DNA from: Aquidulcibacter sp.
Lineage (GTDB): Bacteria > Pseudomonadota > Alphaproteobacteria > Caulobacterales > Aquidulcibacteraceae
Direction: 5' to 3'
Assembly (NCBI GenBank): GCA_027532555.1
Contig: JAPZTJ010000009.1
Location: 186,001 to 250,000, forward strand
Length of the DNA: 64,000 bases
Part shown: piece by piece, positions 37,428-45,812 of the stretch
How the letters are laid out: every line of letters begins with the position of its first letter
How positions within the stretch are numbered: the stretch's first letter is position 1
Notes under the pieces: model-generated
The model's database searches: none
Told to the model about the DNA's origin: nothing
The model's input: only the letters and a program-made list of their open reading frames with translations
Translations under genes and position numbers: made by a program

Positions 37428-37889
37428 GTGAGTATTTTGCCGAGACAACCGGGTTGGTGGTTTGAAGACATCATCGTCGGGCGAACCTATGATTTCGGTG
37501 CAGCTTTGGTGAGCGCGGAAGATATCACCCTATTTCACGAGCGTTTTGCACCCAATCTCCCCCTGAAGGCCAGCGAGCAAGGACGCGAAGGGGCGGGGCC
37601 GCGCGCCGCAGAAAGCCATATCTATGCCCTCTGGCGGCGCATGTTGTGGGAAGAAACCCGTGAATGGCCCGTGCTGCAACGCTTGGGGCAAGATGCGTTG
37701 CGCTATTACAAAGCCGCCTATGCTGGCGAAGAGCTATCCGTCCGCTTGACGTTTTTGGCAACCGAAGACCGCAATGATCGTGAAGGCGTACTGACGGCCA
37801 GCCACGAAGTGCAAGATCAGGATGGCCTCTTGGTCATGAGCGTCATGACCCGCACCTTGATGGCCAAGCGGCCAGCAAAAACGGGCTGA
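37428..37889 (+). CDS. MaoC-like (hot-dog fold) dehydratase-family protein
   Basis: 153 residues, GTG start at 37428 with GGAAAGGA seven bases upstream. WWFEDIIVGRTYDFGAALVSAEDITLFHERFAP is the start of the MaoC/hydratase-like fold (in parts: F.D..VG..Y.FG...VS..DI..F...F.P), and YKAAYAGEELSVRLTF is the outer strand. The usual catalytic Asp/His pair is not obvious, so the enzyme activity is uncertain. Its TGA abuts the TGA of dnaJ on the other strand. Confidence 0.75.
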   Translation: MSILPRQPGWWFEDIIVGRTYDFGAALVSAEDITLFHERFAPNLPLKASEQGREGAGPRAAESHIYALWRRMLWEETREWPVLQRLGQDALRYYKAAYAGEELSVRLTFLATEDRNDREGVLTASHEVQDQDGLLVMSVMTRTLMAKRPAKTG

Positions 37890-39029
37890 TCACTCCGTCC
37901 CAGTCACCTTATCCCAAAAGCCCTTGGCTTTATCGAAGAAGCCGGTGTGCTCGGGATGGCTTTTCTCGCCACATTCGCCGGCAAACTCGCGCAACAGCTC
38001 CTTTTGACGGGCAGTCAGGCTGCGCGGGGTTTCGACGAACAGCTCGACATGCATGTCGCCACGCAGCGCCGATTTCAGGGTCGTCATGCCGTGATGGCGC
38101 AGGCGAATGCGACGACCGGTTTGGCTGCCTTCAGGAATTTCCAGCTCAGCTTTGCCGCCGTCAATGGTCGGCACTTCGATCTTACCGCCTAAGGCCGCCG
38201 TCGTCATGGTGACGGGGATGCGGCAATAAAGCGTCGGACCATCGCGTTCAAACAGCTCGTGCTTATTGACTGACAAGAAGACATAGAGGTCGCCGCGCGG
38301 GCCGCCACGCGCGCCCAACTCGCCTTCGCCCGTCAAACGAACCCGGGTGCCATCTTCGACGCCAGCCGGGATCGCAACTGACAACGTGCGCTCCACTTGC
38401 TTGGTGCCGTGGCCGTGGCAGGACTTACAGGGCCTTTTGATGATGGTGCCACGCCCATGACAGGTGGGACAGGTCCGTTGCATCATGAAGAAGCCTTGTT
38501 GAGCGCGCACTTGGCCTGTGCCGCTGCAGGTGGGGCAAACTTCAGGGCGGGTGCCGGGCTCTGCGCCAGAGCCGTCGCAGACTTCGCAAACCTGATTGGT
38601 GGGGATGTTAAGTTCTGCATCCTTGCCCCGGAAGGCTTCTTCTAGGGTGATCTCAAAATCATAGCGCAGGTCTGCGCCGCGCGCGGGGCCTGCACGCTGT
38701 TGCGTACGCCGACCACCAAACACTTCGCCGAAAATGTCGCCAAAGACGGATTCGAAAATATCGCCTGCATCGCCTTGGAAGCCGCCGCCGCCGCCACCCA
38801 TGCCACCATTGAGGCCTGCCTTGCCATAGCGATCATAGACCGCGCGCTTTTGCGGGTCAGACAGTGCCGCATAGGCTTCATTGATGTCTTTGAATTTTGC
38901 CTCAGCCTCGGCATTGCCGGGGTTCTTATCGGGGTGCCATTGCATGGCCTTCTTGCGGTAGGCGCTTTTCAGCACGGCCTCATCCGCATCACGGGCCACG
39001 CCCAGAAGATCATAATAATCGTCGCTCAT
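37890..39029 (-). CDS. dnaJ: Chaperone protein DnaJ
   Basis: 379 residues. J domain with HPD in MQWHPDKNP, a Gly-rich linker ([10 protein letters not shown]), four zinc-finger CxxCxGxG repeats ([32 protein letters not shown]) and the C-terminal substrate domain. Co-chaperone that stimulates DnaK. Downstream of dnaK with a 193-base gap containing a hairpin. Confidence 0.97.
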   Translation of the reverse strand: MSDDYYDLLGVARDADEAVLKSAYRKKAMQWHPDKNPGNAEAEAKFKDINEAYAALSDPQKRAVYDRYGKAGLNGGMGGGGGGFQGDAGDIFESVFGDIFGEVFGGRRTQQRAGPARGADLRYDFEITLEEAFRGKDAELNIPTNQVCEVCDGSGAEPGTRPEVCPTCSGTGQVRAQQGFFMMQRTCPTCHGRGTIIKRPCKSCHGHGTKQVERTLSVAIPAGVEDGTRVRLTGEGELGARGGPRGDLYVFLSVNKHELFERDGPTLYCRIPVTMTTAALGGKIEVPTIDGGKAELEIPEGSQTGRRIRLRHHGMTTLKSALRGDMHVELFVETPRSLTARQKELLREFAGECGEKSHPEHTGFFDKAKGFWDKVTGTE

Positions 39030-39171
39030 AGGATCCCCGAATTAGAGCAGGATTGTTAGCCAGAAGTCGCTTTGTGTGTGCTCTGCGTGTTGACCACGGG
39101 CATCAGCGGACACTTGAGGCCTGGTTGAGGCGTAGGAGAGGCGGCGCATCCGTCAACCAAGGCCCGAAGCG

Positions 39172-39215
39172 AACCCCTTTGCAAACTGGTCACGAGACCC
39201 ATTCGCAAAGGGGTT
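39172..39215 (-). terminator. Hairpin between dnaK and dnaJ
   Basis: Perfect 11-bp stem AACCCCTTTGC / GCAAAGGGGTT with a 22-base loop, 8 bases after the dnaK stop on the minus strand. No T-run follows, so it may be a processing or partial-termination element that sets the DnaK/DnaJ ratio rather than a full terminator. Confidence 0.5.
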
Positions 39216-39222
39216 GTTTCGA

Positions 39223-41121
39223 TTACTTCTTGTCGTCGGTGACGTCTTCGAAGTCTGCGTCGACAACGCCGTCGTCGCCTGCATCTTTCTTGGCATCGGC
39301 TTCCGCCGCACCGGCTTGCTGCTCAGCATACATGGCTTCACCAATTTTCATGGCAGCCTGCATCAAAGCTTGGGTCTTGGCTTGGATGTCTTCGACATCT
39401 TCACCCAAAGCGGCTTCCTTGGTTGCGGCGACGGCAGCCTCAATGGCTTCACGATCAGCAACTTCGAGCTTGGTGCCAAACTCGCTCAATTGCTTTTCAA
39501 CCATATGGACCGAGCTTTCAGCGCCATTCTTGGCTTCCACCAAGTCGCGCTTCTTCTTGTCGGCGTCGGCATTGGCTTCAGCGTCCTTGATCATTTGATC
39601 AATATCAGCATCGGACAGACCGCCATTGGCTTGAATACGGATCGATTGCTCTTTGTTGGTTGCCTTGTCTTTTGCCGAGACCGACACAATGCCATTGGCG
39701 TCAATGTCAAAGGTCACTTCAATTTGGGGCACACCGCTTGGCGCCGGTGGGATACCGACGAGGTCGAATTGGCCGAGCGACTTATTGTCGGCTGCCATGT
39801 CGCGTTCGCCTTGGAACACGCGGATGGTCACGGCGGACTGGTTGTCATCAGCGGTCGAGAAGACTTGGCTCTTCTTGGTTGGGATGGTGGTGTTGCGCTC
39901 GATCAAGCGGGTAAAGATACCGCCCTTGGTTTCGATGCCCAAAGACAAGGGCGTCACGTCCAGCAACAACACGTCTTTCACGTCGCCTTGCAGAACGCCT
40001 GCTTGGATCGCCGCACCCAAAGCCACCACTTCATCTGGGTTCACACCCTTGTGTGGCTCTTTGCCGAAGAATTGCTTCACCGCTTCTTGCACCTTGGGCA
40101 TGCGGGTCATGCCACCTACAAGCACGACTTCATCAATGTCTGCCGCAGTCAGGCCAGCGTCTTTCAACGCGGCTTTGCACGGATCAATCGTGCGCGAAAC
40201 CAGATCATCGACCAAGGCTTCCAGCTTCGAGCGGGTCAGCTTCAGGTTCAAGTGAAGTGGGCCGGTTGCGTCCATGGTGATGAACGGCAGGTTCACTTCA
40301 TACTGAGCGGTGGTCGACAGCTCTTTCTTTGCTTTTTCGGCTTCTTCCTTCAGACGTTGCAGCGCAAGCTTATCGTTGCGCAGATCGACGCCTTTTTCCT
40401 TTTTGAACTCATCAGCCAAATAGTCGACGATGCGCATGTCGAAATCTTCCCCGCCGAGGAAGGTGTCGCCATTGGTGGAGCGCACTTCAAACACGCCGTC
40501 GCCGATTTCAAGGACGGATACGTCGAACGTACCGCCGCCCAAGTCATAAACAGCGATGGTGCGGTTGCCGCCCTTGTCCATGCCGTAAGCCAAAGCCGCT
40601 GCGGTTGGCTCGTTGATGATGCGCAGCACTTCAAGGCCGGCAATCTTGCCTGCATCCTTGGTGGCTTGGCGCTGGGCGTCGTTGAAATAAGCAGGAACGG
40701 TGATGACGGCTTGGGTCACGGTCTCGCCCAAATAGGCTTCTGCCGTTTCCTTCATCTTGGTGAGGATCATGGCCGAGATTTCAGAAGGGCTGTAATCCTT
40801 GTCGCGGCCCGTCACATAGGCGTCGCCGCTCGGACCCTTGGTGATTTTGTAGGGAACCAGATTGATGTCCTTCTTGACCATCGGGTCGTCAAACGTGCGG
40901 CCGACAAGGCGCTTGATGGCGAAGAAGGTTTGTTCTGGATTGGTGACGGCTTGACGTCGAGCTGGTTGGCCGATCAGGCGCTCCCCATCTGCAGCAAAGG
41001 CGACGACCGACGGCGTGGTGCGCGCACCTTCAGAGTTTTCAATCACTTTGGCTGTTTTGCCGTCCATGATGGCTACGCAGGAATTGGTGGTCCCGAGGTC
41101 GATACCGATGACTTTGCTCAT
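39223..41121 (-). CDS. dnaK: Chaperone protein DnaK (Hsp70)
   Basis: 632 residues from ATG 41121 ([17 protein letters not shown]). ATPase domain with [13 protein letters not shown] and [12 protein letters not shown], linker region [16 protein letters not shown], substrate domain and a lid ending in an Ala/Asp-rich tail with the DADFEDV end typical of bacterial DnaK. Folds and disaggregates proteins with DnaJ and GrpE. A long ORF on the other strand is a codon-bias shadow. A possible heat-shock promoter is at 41235-41262. Confidence 0.98.
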   Translation of the reverse strand: MSKVIGIDLGTTNSCVAIMDGKTAKVIENSEGARTTPSVVAFAADGERLIGQPARRQAVTNPEQTFFAIKRLVGRTFDDPMVKKDINLVPYKITKGPSGDAYVTGRDKDYSPSEISAMILTKMKETAEAYLGETVTQAVITVPAYFNDAQRQATKDAGKIAGLEVLRIINEPTAAALAYGMDKGGNRTIAVYDLGGGTFDVSVLEIGDGVFEVRSTNGDTFLGGEDFDMRIVDYLADEFKKEKGVDLRNDKLALQRLKEEAEKAKKELSTTAQYEVNLPFITMDATGPLHLNLKLTRSKLEALVDDLVSRTIDPCKAALKDAGLTAADIDEVVLVGGMTRMPKVQEAVKQFFGKEPHKGVNPDEVVALGAAIQAGVLQGDVKDVLLLDVTPLSLGIETKGGIFTRLIERNTTIPTKKSQVFSTADDNQSAVTIRVFQGERDMAADNKSLGQFDLVGIPPAPSGVPQIEVTFDIDANGIVSVSAKDKATNKEQSIRIQANGGLSDADIDQMIKDAEANADADKKKRDLVEAKNGAESSVHMVEKQLSEFGTKLEVADREAIEAAVAATKEAALGEDVEDIQAKTQALMQAAMKIGEAMYAEQQAGAAEADAKKDAGDDGVVDADFEDVTDDKK

Positions 41122-41234
41122 GTTCTTCAAGTCCCTTAAAAGCGGACACCGAACTTTTTGTCCCCCATGCGGAAGCCCAAAAGAACGGCTATGTTGTTTT
41201 GCCAGTAAACTGCCCGTGAAGGGCGCTGAGGCTC

Positions 41235-41262
41235 ATATGGTGTCACTCTGTTGGACCGCAAG
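41235..41262 (-). promoter_or_regulatory. Possible RpoH-type promoter of dnaK
   Basis: Minus strand: CTTGCG (41262-41257) and, 14 bases on, CACCATAT (41242-41235), compared with the heat-shock form CTTGAA / CCCCATNT. It would give a leader of about 105 bases and overlaps the leader of the divergent alkB gene. Match is partial. Confidence 0.4.
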
Positions 41263-41270
41263 GTTAGAAG

Positions 41271-41891
41271 GTGAAATGCGTGCGCAACCAATTGCATTCG
41301 GGTTTTGACTTCTATCCCGCCTATCTGGATCGGGCCGCGCAAGAAGCCCTACTCGCGACCCTTGCCCCCTTGATGGAGCGCGCGCCCTTCTTTCGTCCAA
41401 CCATGCCGAAAACCGGTAAGCCCTTCAGTGTGGAGATGACCAATCTAGGTCCACTCGGCTGGGTGTCGGACAAAGGTGGCGGCTATCGTTATCAGGCCAC
41501 GCACCCTGTGACCGGCCAAGCGTGGCCCGCTATTCCGCAAGTGCTTCTCGACCTCTGGCAGGGGCTAGCCAATTACCCAGTTCTGCCGCAAGCATGCCTC
41601 GTCAATCTCTATCGCGATGGCGCGAAGATGGGCCTGCACGTCGATAGCGATGAGCGCGATCGCGCCGCCCCGGTCGTGTCCATCTCCTTGGGCGACAGCG
41701 CAATCTTTCGCCTTGGCGGGGCAGAGCGCGGTGGACCGACGTCGTCCTTAAAGCTGAGCTCCGGCGATGTGATCGTTTTGGGTGGCGCATCGCGGCACTT
41801 CTACCACGGTATTGACCGCGTCCTGTCGGGCTCCTCCACCTTGGTACCGGGCGGTGGACGGATCAATTTGACGATGCGGGTGGTGGGTTAG
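41271..41891 (+). CDS. alkB: AlkB family 2-oxoglutarate/Fe(II) dioxygenase
   Basis: 206 residues. Repairs N-alkylated bases (1-methyladenine, 3-methylcytosine) by oxidative demethylation. Iron ligands: H and D in MGLHVDSDE and the distal His in SRHFYHGIDR; 2-oxoglutarate Arg in RINLTMRVV. PCHEGG-type substrate lid residues are in NLYRDGAKMG. Two GTG starts are possible, 41271 and 41280; AGAAGG is better spaced for the second. A decayed copy of its 3' end lies at 42834-42925. Confidence 0.92.
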   Translation: MKCVRNQLHSGFDFYPAYLDRAAQEALLATLAPLMERAPFFRPTMPKTGKPFSVEMTNLGPLGWVSDKGGGYRYQATHPVTGQAWPAIPQVLLDLWQGLANYPVLPQACLVNLYRDGAKMGLHVDSDERDRAAPVVSISLGDSAIFRLGGAERGGPTSSLKLSSGDVIVLGGASRHFYHGIDRVLSGSSTLVPGGGRINLTMRVVG

Positions 41892-41930
41892 GCCCCCCGC
41901 CTCAATCCCCGCCACGCTCCGCCGCCAGAT
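41889..41930 (+). repeat. 42-bp direct repeat, left copy
   Basis: Starts at the alkB stop codon (TAGGCCCCCC) and ends GCCGCCAGAT. An identical 42-bp copy is at 42922-42963. The copies span the native alkB/zapE junction and flank the orphan gene at 42020-42655. Confidence 0.9.
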
Positions 41931-41965
41931 TGTTGCGAGAGCGCATTTCGTAAAGCCCTCGAACT
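41900..41965 (-). pseudogene. Remnant of the zapE 3' end
   Basis: About 60 bases matching the last codons of zapE (intact copy ends at 42935): the first 29 bases are identical, the next 30 roughly three quarters identical, then the match is lost. Truncated, cannot be expressed. Confidence 0.75.
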
Positions 41966-42019
41966 TGGCAGTACCTGCGAAGGCCAGCCCGGTCCACGCG
42001 GTGCATTTGGCGGCTTATT

Positions 42020-42655
42020 TTACTGGGCGCTAGCGCCGCAGATATTTGGCTTTGATGGGTCTGCAAATCCGTTTTCGCCTAAGGATTTGGGCCCAAATTG
42101 AGGTGCTGGCCCTGCGGCGGTTTTCTTTTGTGGGAAGGTAGCGATAAAAATGGGCGGCGCTAAAATCCCCCAAGTTGACACCAATTTCGCTTTCATCGGT
42201 GTCGTTTTAGGTTTTGATACAAACGGGAACAAGATTCGTAATCCGCTAACCTGTGATGAAACAAGCAGATGGTCGCCATTTAAGAGGGACATTTGTGGTC
42301 CAATATCACCGTCTATCTCTAAGGCCTTGTAGCAACTTCCCTGCTTACAAGCCTTTATCAACAAGGTGCTGCCACCCGCGGCACCAAGGTGGTTAGTCAT
42401 AAAAGCGGAGTAGGTCGTACCGTCTTGTGCGTTTAAAACTTGCGGCAGGGGCTCCAACTTATCAGAGGGGGAAAACCAAGCTAAACGCTGAAAAGATAAA
42501 GTTGGTGTGACATAGGGCAATAAAAGCACCAATGAGAATGCTATGAGCGCCAATATGCCCAACAGAACAGCTTTTCTTGATCGCTTCTCAATCGCTACGA
42601 ACTGTGGCGCTTCAAAGGTTTCAGATAACACGGTATTTGAATCTAGGTCCGGCAT
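42020..42655 (-). CDS. Orphan single-pass membrane protein, unknown function
   Basis: 211 residues. A 27-residue polar N-terminus, one membrane helix (AVLLGILALIAFSLVLLLPYV, split as AVLLGILALIA / FSLVLLLPYV), then a probable periplasmic domain with a CKQGSC pair and a C-terminal NICGASAQ. No family recognised. The base composition is visibly more AT-rich than its neighbours, and it lies exactly inside the segment bounded by the 42-bp direct repeats and the two gene remnants, so it appears to have been inserted between alkB and zapE. Confidence 0.65.
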   Translation of the reverse strand: MPDLDSNTVLSETFEAPQFVAIEKRSRKAVLLGILALIAFSLVLLLPYVTPTLSFQRLAWFSPSDKLEPLPQVLNAQDGTTYSAFMTNHLGAAGGSTLLIKACKQGSCYKALEIDGDIGPQMSLLNGDHLLVSSQVSGLRILFPFVSKPKTTPMKAKLVSTWGILAPPIFIATFPQKKTAAGPAPQFGPKSLGENGFADPSKPNICGASAQ

Positions 42656-42833
42656 TGTAGGTAACTCGGAAAAATTGCTAACTCACAAAGCCCAATCTTT
42701 TGCTTATCGATAACAGATATTAGAGTAAATATGCCTAAGGTTATGCTTAGGGTTTCGTGCCGCATGCTGGCAGGAGCAGTGCAGCACTTTTGAAGCTGTC
42801 CGACGATATTCCAAAAAATAGTTCACCGGTCCT

Positions 42834-42925
42834 TCCTTAAAGCTGAGCTTGGGAGACGTGGTCGTTTTGGGCATCGACTTCGTCCTATCGGGCTCCTCCA
42901 CCTTGATACCAAGTGGTGGGGTAGG
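42834..42925 (+). pseudogene. Remnant of the alkB 3' end
   Basis: In frame it reads SLKLSLGDVVVLGIDFVLSG and on to STLIPSGG, matching the alkB C-terminus (SLKLSSGDVIVLGG..., then GIDRVLSGSSTLVPGGG) with about ten codons around SRHFYHG deleted and the last codons lost. Truncated at its 5' side, so non-functional. Confidence 0.8.
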
Positions 42926-42963
42926 CCCCCCGCCTCAATCCCCGCCACGCTCCGCCGCCAGAT
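42922..42963 (+). repeat. 42-bp direct repeat, right copy
   Basis: Identical to 41889-41930. It contains the 3' end of the intact zapE (stop at 42935) and the end of the alkB remnant. Confidence 0.9.
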
Positions 42964-44065
42964 ACTCGCGGGAGCGCATTTCATAGAGGCGCGATGCGGT
43001 GCGTTCGAATTCAAAGGCTTGGTCGCCCGTGCCATAGAGGCGGTCGGGTTCGGCCTCGGCACTCATGATCAGCTTGGTTTTATTCTCATAAAGCGCGTCG
43101 ATCAGGGTGCGAAAGCGGGCGGCCTCATTGCGCTTTTCAGGGCCCATGATCGGGACGCCGTCCAGCATCAGGGTCTCAAACCGTTTGGCCAGCGCCAGAT
43201 AATCGCTGGCCCCAAGGGCTGCGACACACAAATCCTCAAAGCTCATGCGGGCGCAACCTGCGGCAGCGCGCGCGATCTTTACTTCCCGGCCTGAAACCAC
43301 CAGCGAGGTGGGGCGGGGTTGGGCGCCTTGGGTGAGAGCGGCCCAAGCTTGGTCCATCGCAGCAAAAGCGCGACCATCGAGCGGGCTATGATAGACGGGC
43401 TGGCTTTCCAGCCGCGCGAGGCGATAGTCGCGCTGGCCGTCTAGGGCGTGTAGCTCCAGCTTTTCTTCCAGCATGGCGATGAAGGGCAAGAAAAGTTGGC
43501 GATTGATGCCATTCTTATAAAGCTCACTTGGATGGCGGTTGGAGGTGGCGACCACGACGACTTGGCGCATCCATAATTGCTCAAACAAGCGGCCAAGGAT
43601 CATGGCGTCGGCAATGTCGGTCACTTGAAATTCGTCAAAGCACAACAGCCAGGCTTCTGACGCGATGGCTTTGGCGACTGGCGGGATCGGGTCATCGCCC
43701 GCGCCTTTGACAAAGTGGGCCTGTTGCTTGCGCTCCTGCGTGCTCATCGCCCGCCAAGCATTCACGCCAGCATGCACCTCGGCCATGAACTCATGGAAGT
43801 GGACGCGACGCTTCTTTTCGACCGGGGCGACTTCAAAGAAGAGGTCCATCAGCATACTTTTGCCGCGCCCAACCCCGCCATAAAGATAAATGCCCTCCGG
43901 CGCAGGTTCTGGCCTGCCAAACAAGAACCGCGCTTTACCCGGCCGCCAGTCGCTTAAGCGGTTGGACAAGACGCCCAAGAGTTCGACAGCCGCGGCTTGA
44001 GCCGGGTCAAATTGCAAGATCCCGGCTTGCGCCTTGTCACGGTAAAGGGCGGCAATGGCCGACAT
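42935..44065 (-). CDS. zapE: Cell division protein ZapE (AFG1-like ATPase)
   Basis: 376 residues. P-loop ATPase with Walker A GGVGRGKSMLMD, HFHEFM, Walker B LLCFDEFQVTD and ATSNRHPSELYKNG sensor region. Destabilises or remodels the Z ring during constriction; the mitochondrial homologue helps respiratory complex turnover. Eight bases after the ZapE start begins the end of mmsA on the same strand, so the two genes may be co-transcribed. Confidence 0.93.
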   Translation of the reverse strand: MSAIAALYRDKAQAGILQFDPAQAAAVELLGVLSNRLSDWRPGKARFLFGRPEPAPEGIYLYGGVGRGKSMLMDLFFEVAPVEKKRRVHFHEFMAEVHAGVNAWRAMSTQERKQQAHFVKGAGDDPIPPVAKAIASEAWLLCFDEFQVTDIADAMILGRLFEQLWMRQVVVVATSNRHPSELYKNGINRQLFLPFIAMLEEKLELHALDGQRDYRLARLESQPVYHSPLDGRAFAAMDQAWAALTQGAQPRPTSLVVSGREVKIARAAAGCARMSFEDLCVAALGASDYLALAKRFETLMLDGVPIMGPEKRNEAARFRTLIDALYENKTKLIMSAEAEPDRLYGTGDQAFEFERTASRLYEMRSREYLAAERGGD

Positions 44066-44073
44066 GGGCTGGC

Positions 44074-45567
44074 TTATTTCATCGTCGGGATAACGAATTC
44101 CGCCGCGCCCGCGCCTTCAGGCCAGCGTGCGGTCACGGTTTTGACCTTGGTGAAGAAACGCACGCCTTCGCTGCCATGTTGGTTCGCGTCGCCAAAGGCA
44201 GAGCGCTTCCATCCGCCAAAGCTGTGATAGGCCAAGGGCACGGGGATGGGCACATTGATGCCCACCATGCCGACTTCAACCCGGCTGGCAAACTCGCGCG
44301 CGGCGCGACCATTGCGGGTATAGATGGCCGTGCCATTGCCATATTGGTGGGCATTGGGCAGGGCAATCGCGCTTTCAAAATCTTCTGCGCGCGCAATCTG
44401 CAAGACGGGTCCGAAGATTTCAGTCTTATAGCTATCCATGTGCGGCTTGACCTGATCGATCAGGGAACCGCCGAGGTAGAACCCGCTCTCATAGCCTTGG
44501 AACGAGACTTTCCGCCCATCGACAACCAGTTTTGCGCCTTCTTCGACGGACTTATCGATCCAGCGGATCACGTTTTGGCGGTGCTCGTGGCTGATGAGCG
44601 GGCCGTAATCGACTTCGGGGTCCAAGCTTGGGCCAACCTTTAAGGCTTCCACGCGGGGTTTCAGACGTTCTATGAGGGCATCCGCTACTTTGTCCGTCAC
44701 AGGTACAGCTACCGAAATCGCCATGCAGCGTTCGCCCGCACTGCCATAGCCTGCGCCGATGAGGTCATTGGTGACTTGGTCTAGGTCAGCGTCGGGCATG
44801 ATGATGGCATGGTTCTTGGCCCCACCCATGGCCTGAACGCGCTTCCCATAGGTCGCGCCCTTGGCATAAATATATTCCGCCACCGCAGACGAGCCGACAA
44901 AGCTGACAGCTTTGACATCAGGGTGCTCGAGGATGGCATCCACGACCGCCTTATCGCCATTGACGACTTGGAAAATCCCGTCGGGCAGACCGGCCTCTTG
45001 CAGAAGCTCACCCAAGCGCATGGGCACGGAAGGGTCCTTTTCGCTTGGCTTACAAATGAAGGCATTGCCACAGGCAATTGCCACACCAAACATCCACATC
45101 GGGATCATGGCCGGGAAGTTGAAGGGCGTGATACCCGCCACCACGCCTAAGGCCTGGCGCATGGAATACATATCAATGCCGGGGCCCGCGCCTTCGGTAA
45201 ACTCACCCTTCAACAGATGCGGAATTCCACAGGCAAATTCGATGACTTCAAGGCCGCGTTGAATATCGCCCTTGGCGTCTGCAACCGTTTTTCCGTGCTC
45301 GGATGATAACAGGCGCGCCAAATCTTCCATGTCACGCTCTAAGAGGGCTTTGAAGGCGAACATGACTCGCGCCCGCTTTTGCGGGTTGGTCGCCGCCCAA
45401 GCAGGCTGGGCCTTTTTGGCACCTGCCACGGCTTCAGCCAGAAACTCACCCGACGCCAGTTCGACCAAGGCCTGGACCTTTCCCGTCGACGGGTCATAAA
45501 CATTGTTAAAGCGGCCTGTATTTGCCGATTTTGATTGCCCGTCGATGAAATGATGAATTTCGCGCAT
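44074..45567 (-). CDS. mmsA: CoA-acylating methylmalonate-semialdehyde dehydrogenase
   Basis: 497 residues from ATG 45567 with AAGGGG upstream. Oxidises methylmalonate semialdehyde or malonate semialdehyde to propionyl-/acetyl-CoA in valine, thymine or inositol breakdown. GITPFNFPAMIPMWMF is the MmsA branch mark; catalytic Cys in GAGYGSAGERCMAISVAV; GSSAVAEYIY binds the cofactor. No mmsB, regulator or other valine genes are beside it. Confidence 0.92.
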   Translation of the reverse strand: MREIHHFIDGQSKSANTGRFNNVYDPSTGKVQALVELASGEFLAEAVAGAKKAQPAWAATNPQKRARVMFAFKALLERDMEDLARLLSSEHGKTVADAKGDIQRGLEVIEFACGIPHLLKGEFTEGAGPGIDMYSMRQALGVVAGITPFNFPAMIPMWMFGVAIACGNAFICKPSEKDPSVPMRLGELLQEAGLPDGIFQVVNGDKAVVDAILEHPDVKAVSFVGSSAVAEYIYAKGATYGKRVQAMGGAKNHAIIMPDADLDQVTNDLIGAGYGSAGERCMAISVAVPVTDKVADALIERLKPRVEALKVGPSLDPEVDYGPLISHEHRQNVIRWIDKSVEEGAKLVVDGRKVSFQGYESGFYLGGSLIDQVKPHMDSYKTEIFGPVLQIARAEDFESAIALPNAHQYGNGTAIYTRNGRAAREFASRVEVGMVGINVPIPVPLAYHSFGGWKRSAFGDANQHGSEGVRFFTKVKTVTARWPEGAGAAEFVIPTMK

Positions 45568-45717
45568 GGTCCTGCCCCTTATCATGCCATAGCCTTAGCC
45601 TGTGCTGGCCAAGAGATAAACTATGGCGGTTCAGCCTGACTCAGGTTGCGCTCGACCGCGCCGCAGAAAGTGTGATGAGCCCGGTATTACACACCGCCGA
45701 GCTCTGTTCCTTACAAG

Positions 45718-45745
45718 TTGACGCCAGTCATTCACGCGCTAGAGT
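45718..45745 (+). promoter_or_regulatory. Promoter of the autotransporter gene
   Basis: TTGACG (45718-45723), 14 bases, GCTAGAGT (45738-45745): a close fit to the Caulobacter housekeeping form TTGACGS-N10-14-GCTANAWC. Leader about 60 bases. A LexA-like GTTC-N7-GTTG overlaps the -35 but misses one base. Confidence 0.65.
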
Positions 45746-45812
45746 TTAATGTGCTTAATGTTACGAGTGTTATGTATTGTAACCAGATCAATCCGAATTG
45801 CGGGGAAGCAAG

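Noticed and set aside
39214..41139. 641-codon plus-strand ORF opposite dnaK
   Set aside because: Runs exactly antisense to dnaK; arises from its codon bias and has no recognisable protein features.
45706..45720. GTTC-N7-GTTG resembling a LexA box at the autotransporter promoter
   Set aside because: One base off the strict GTTC-N7-GTTC form, in a region where partial matches are expected by chance; kept only as a note.
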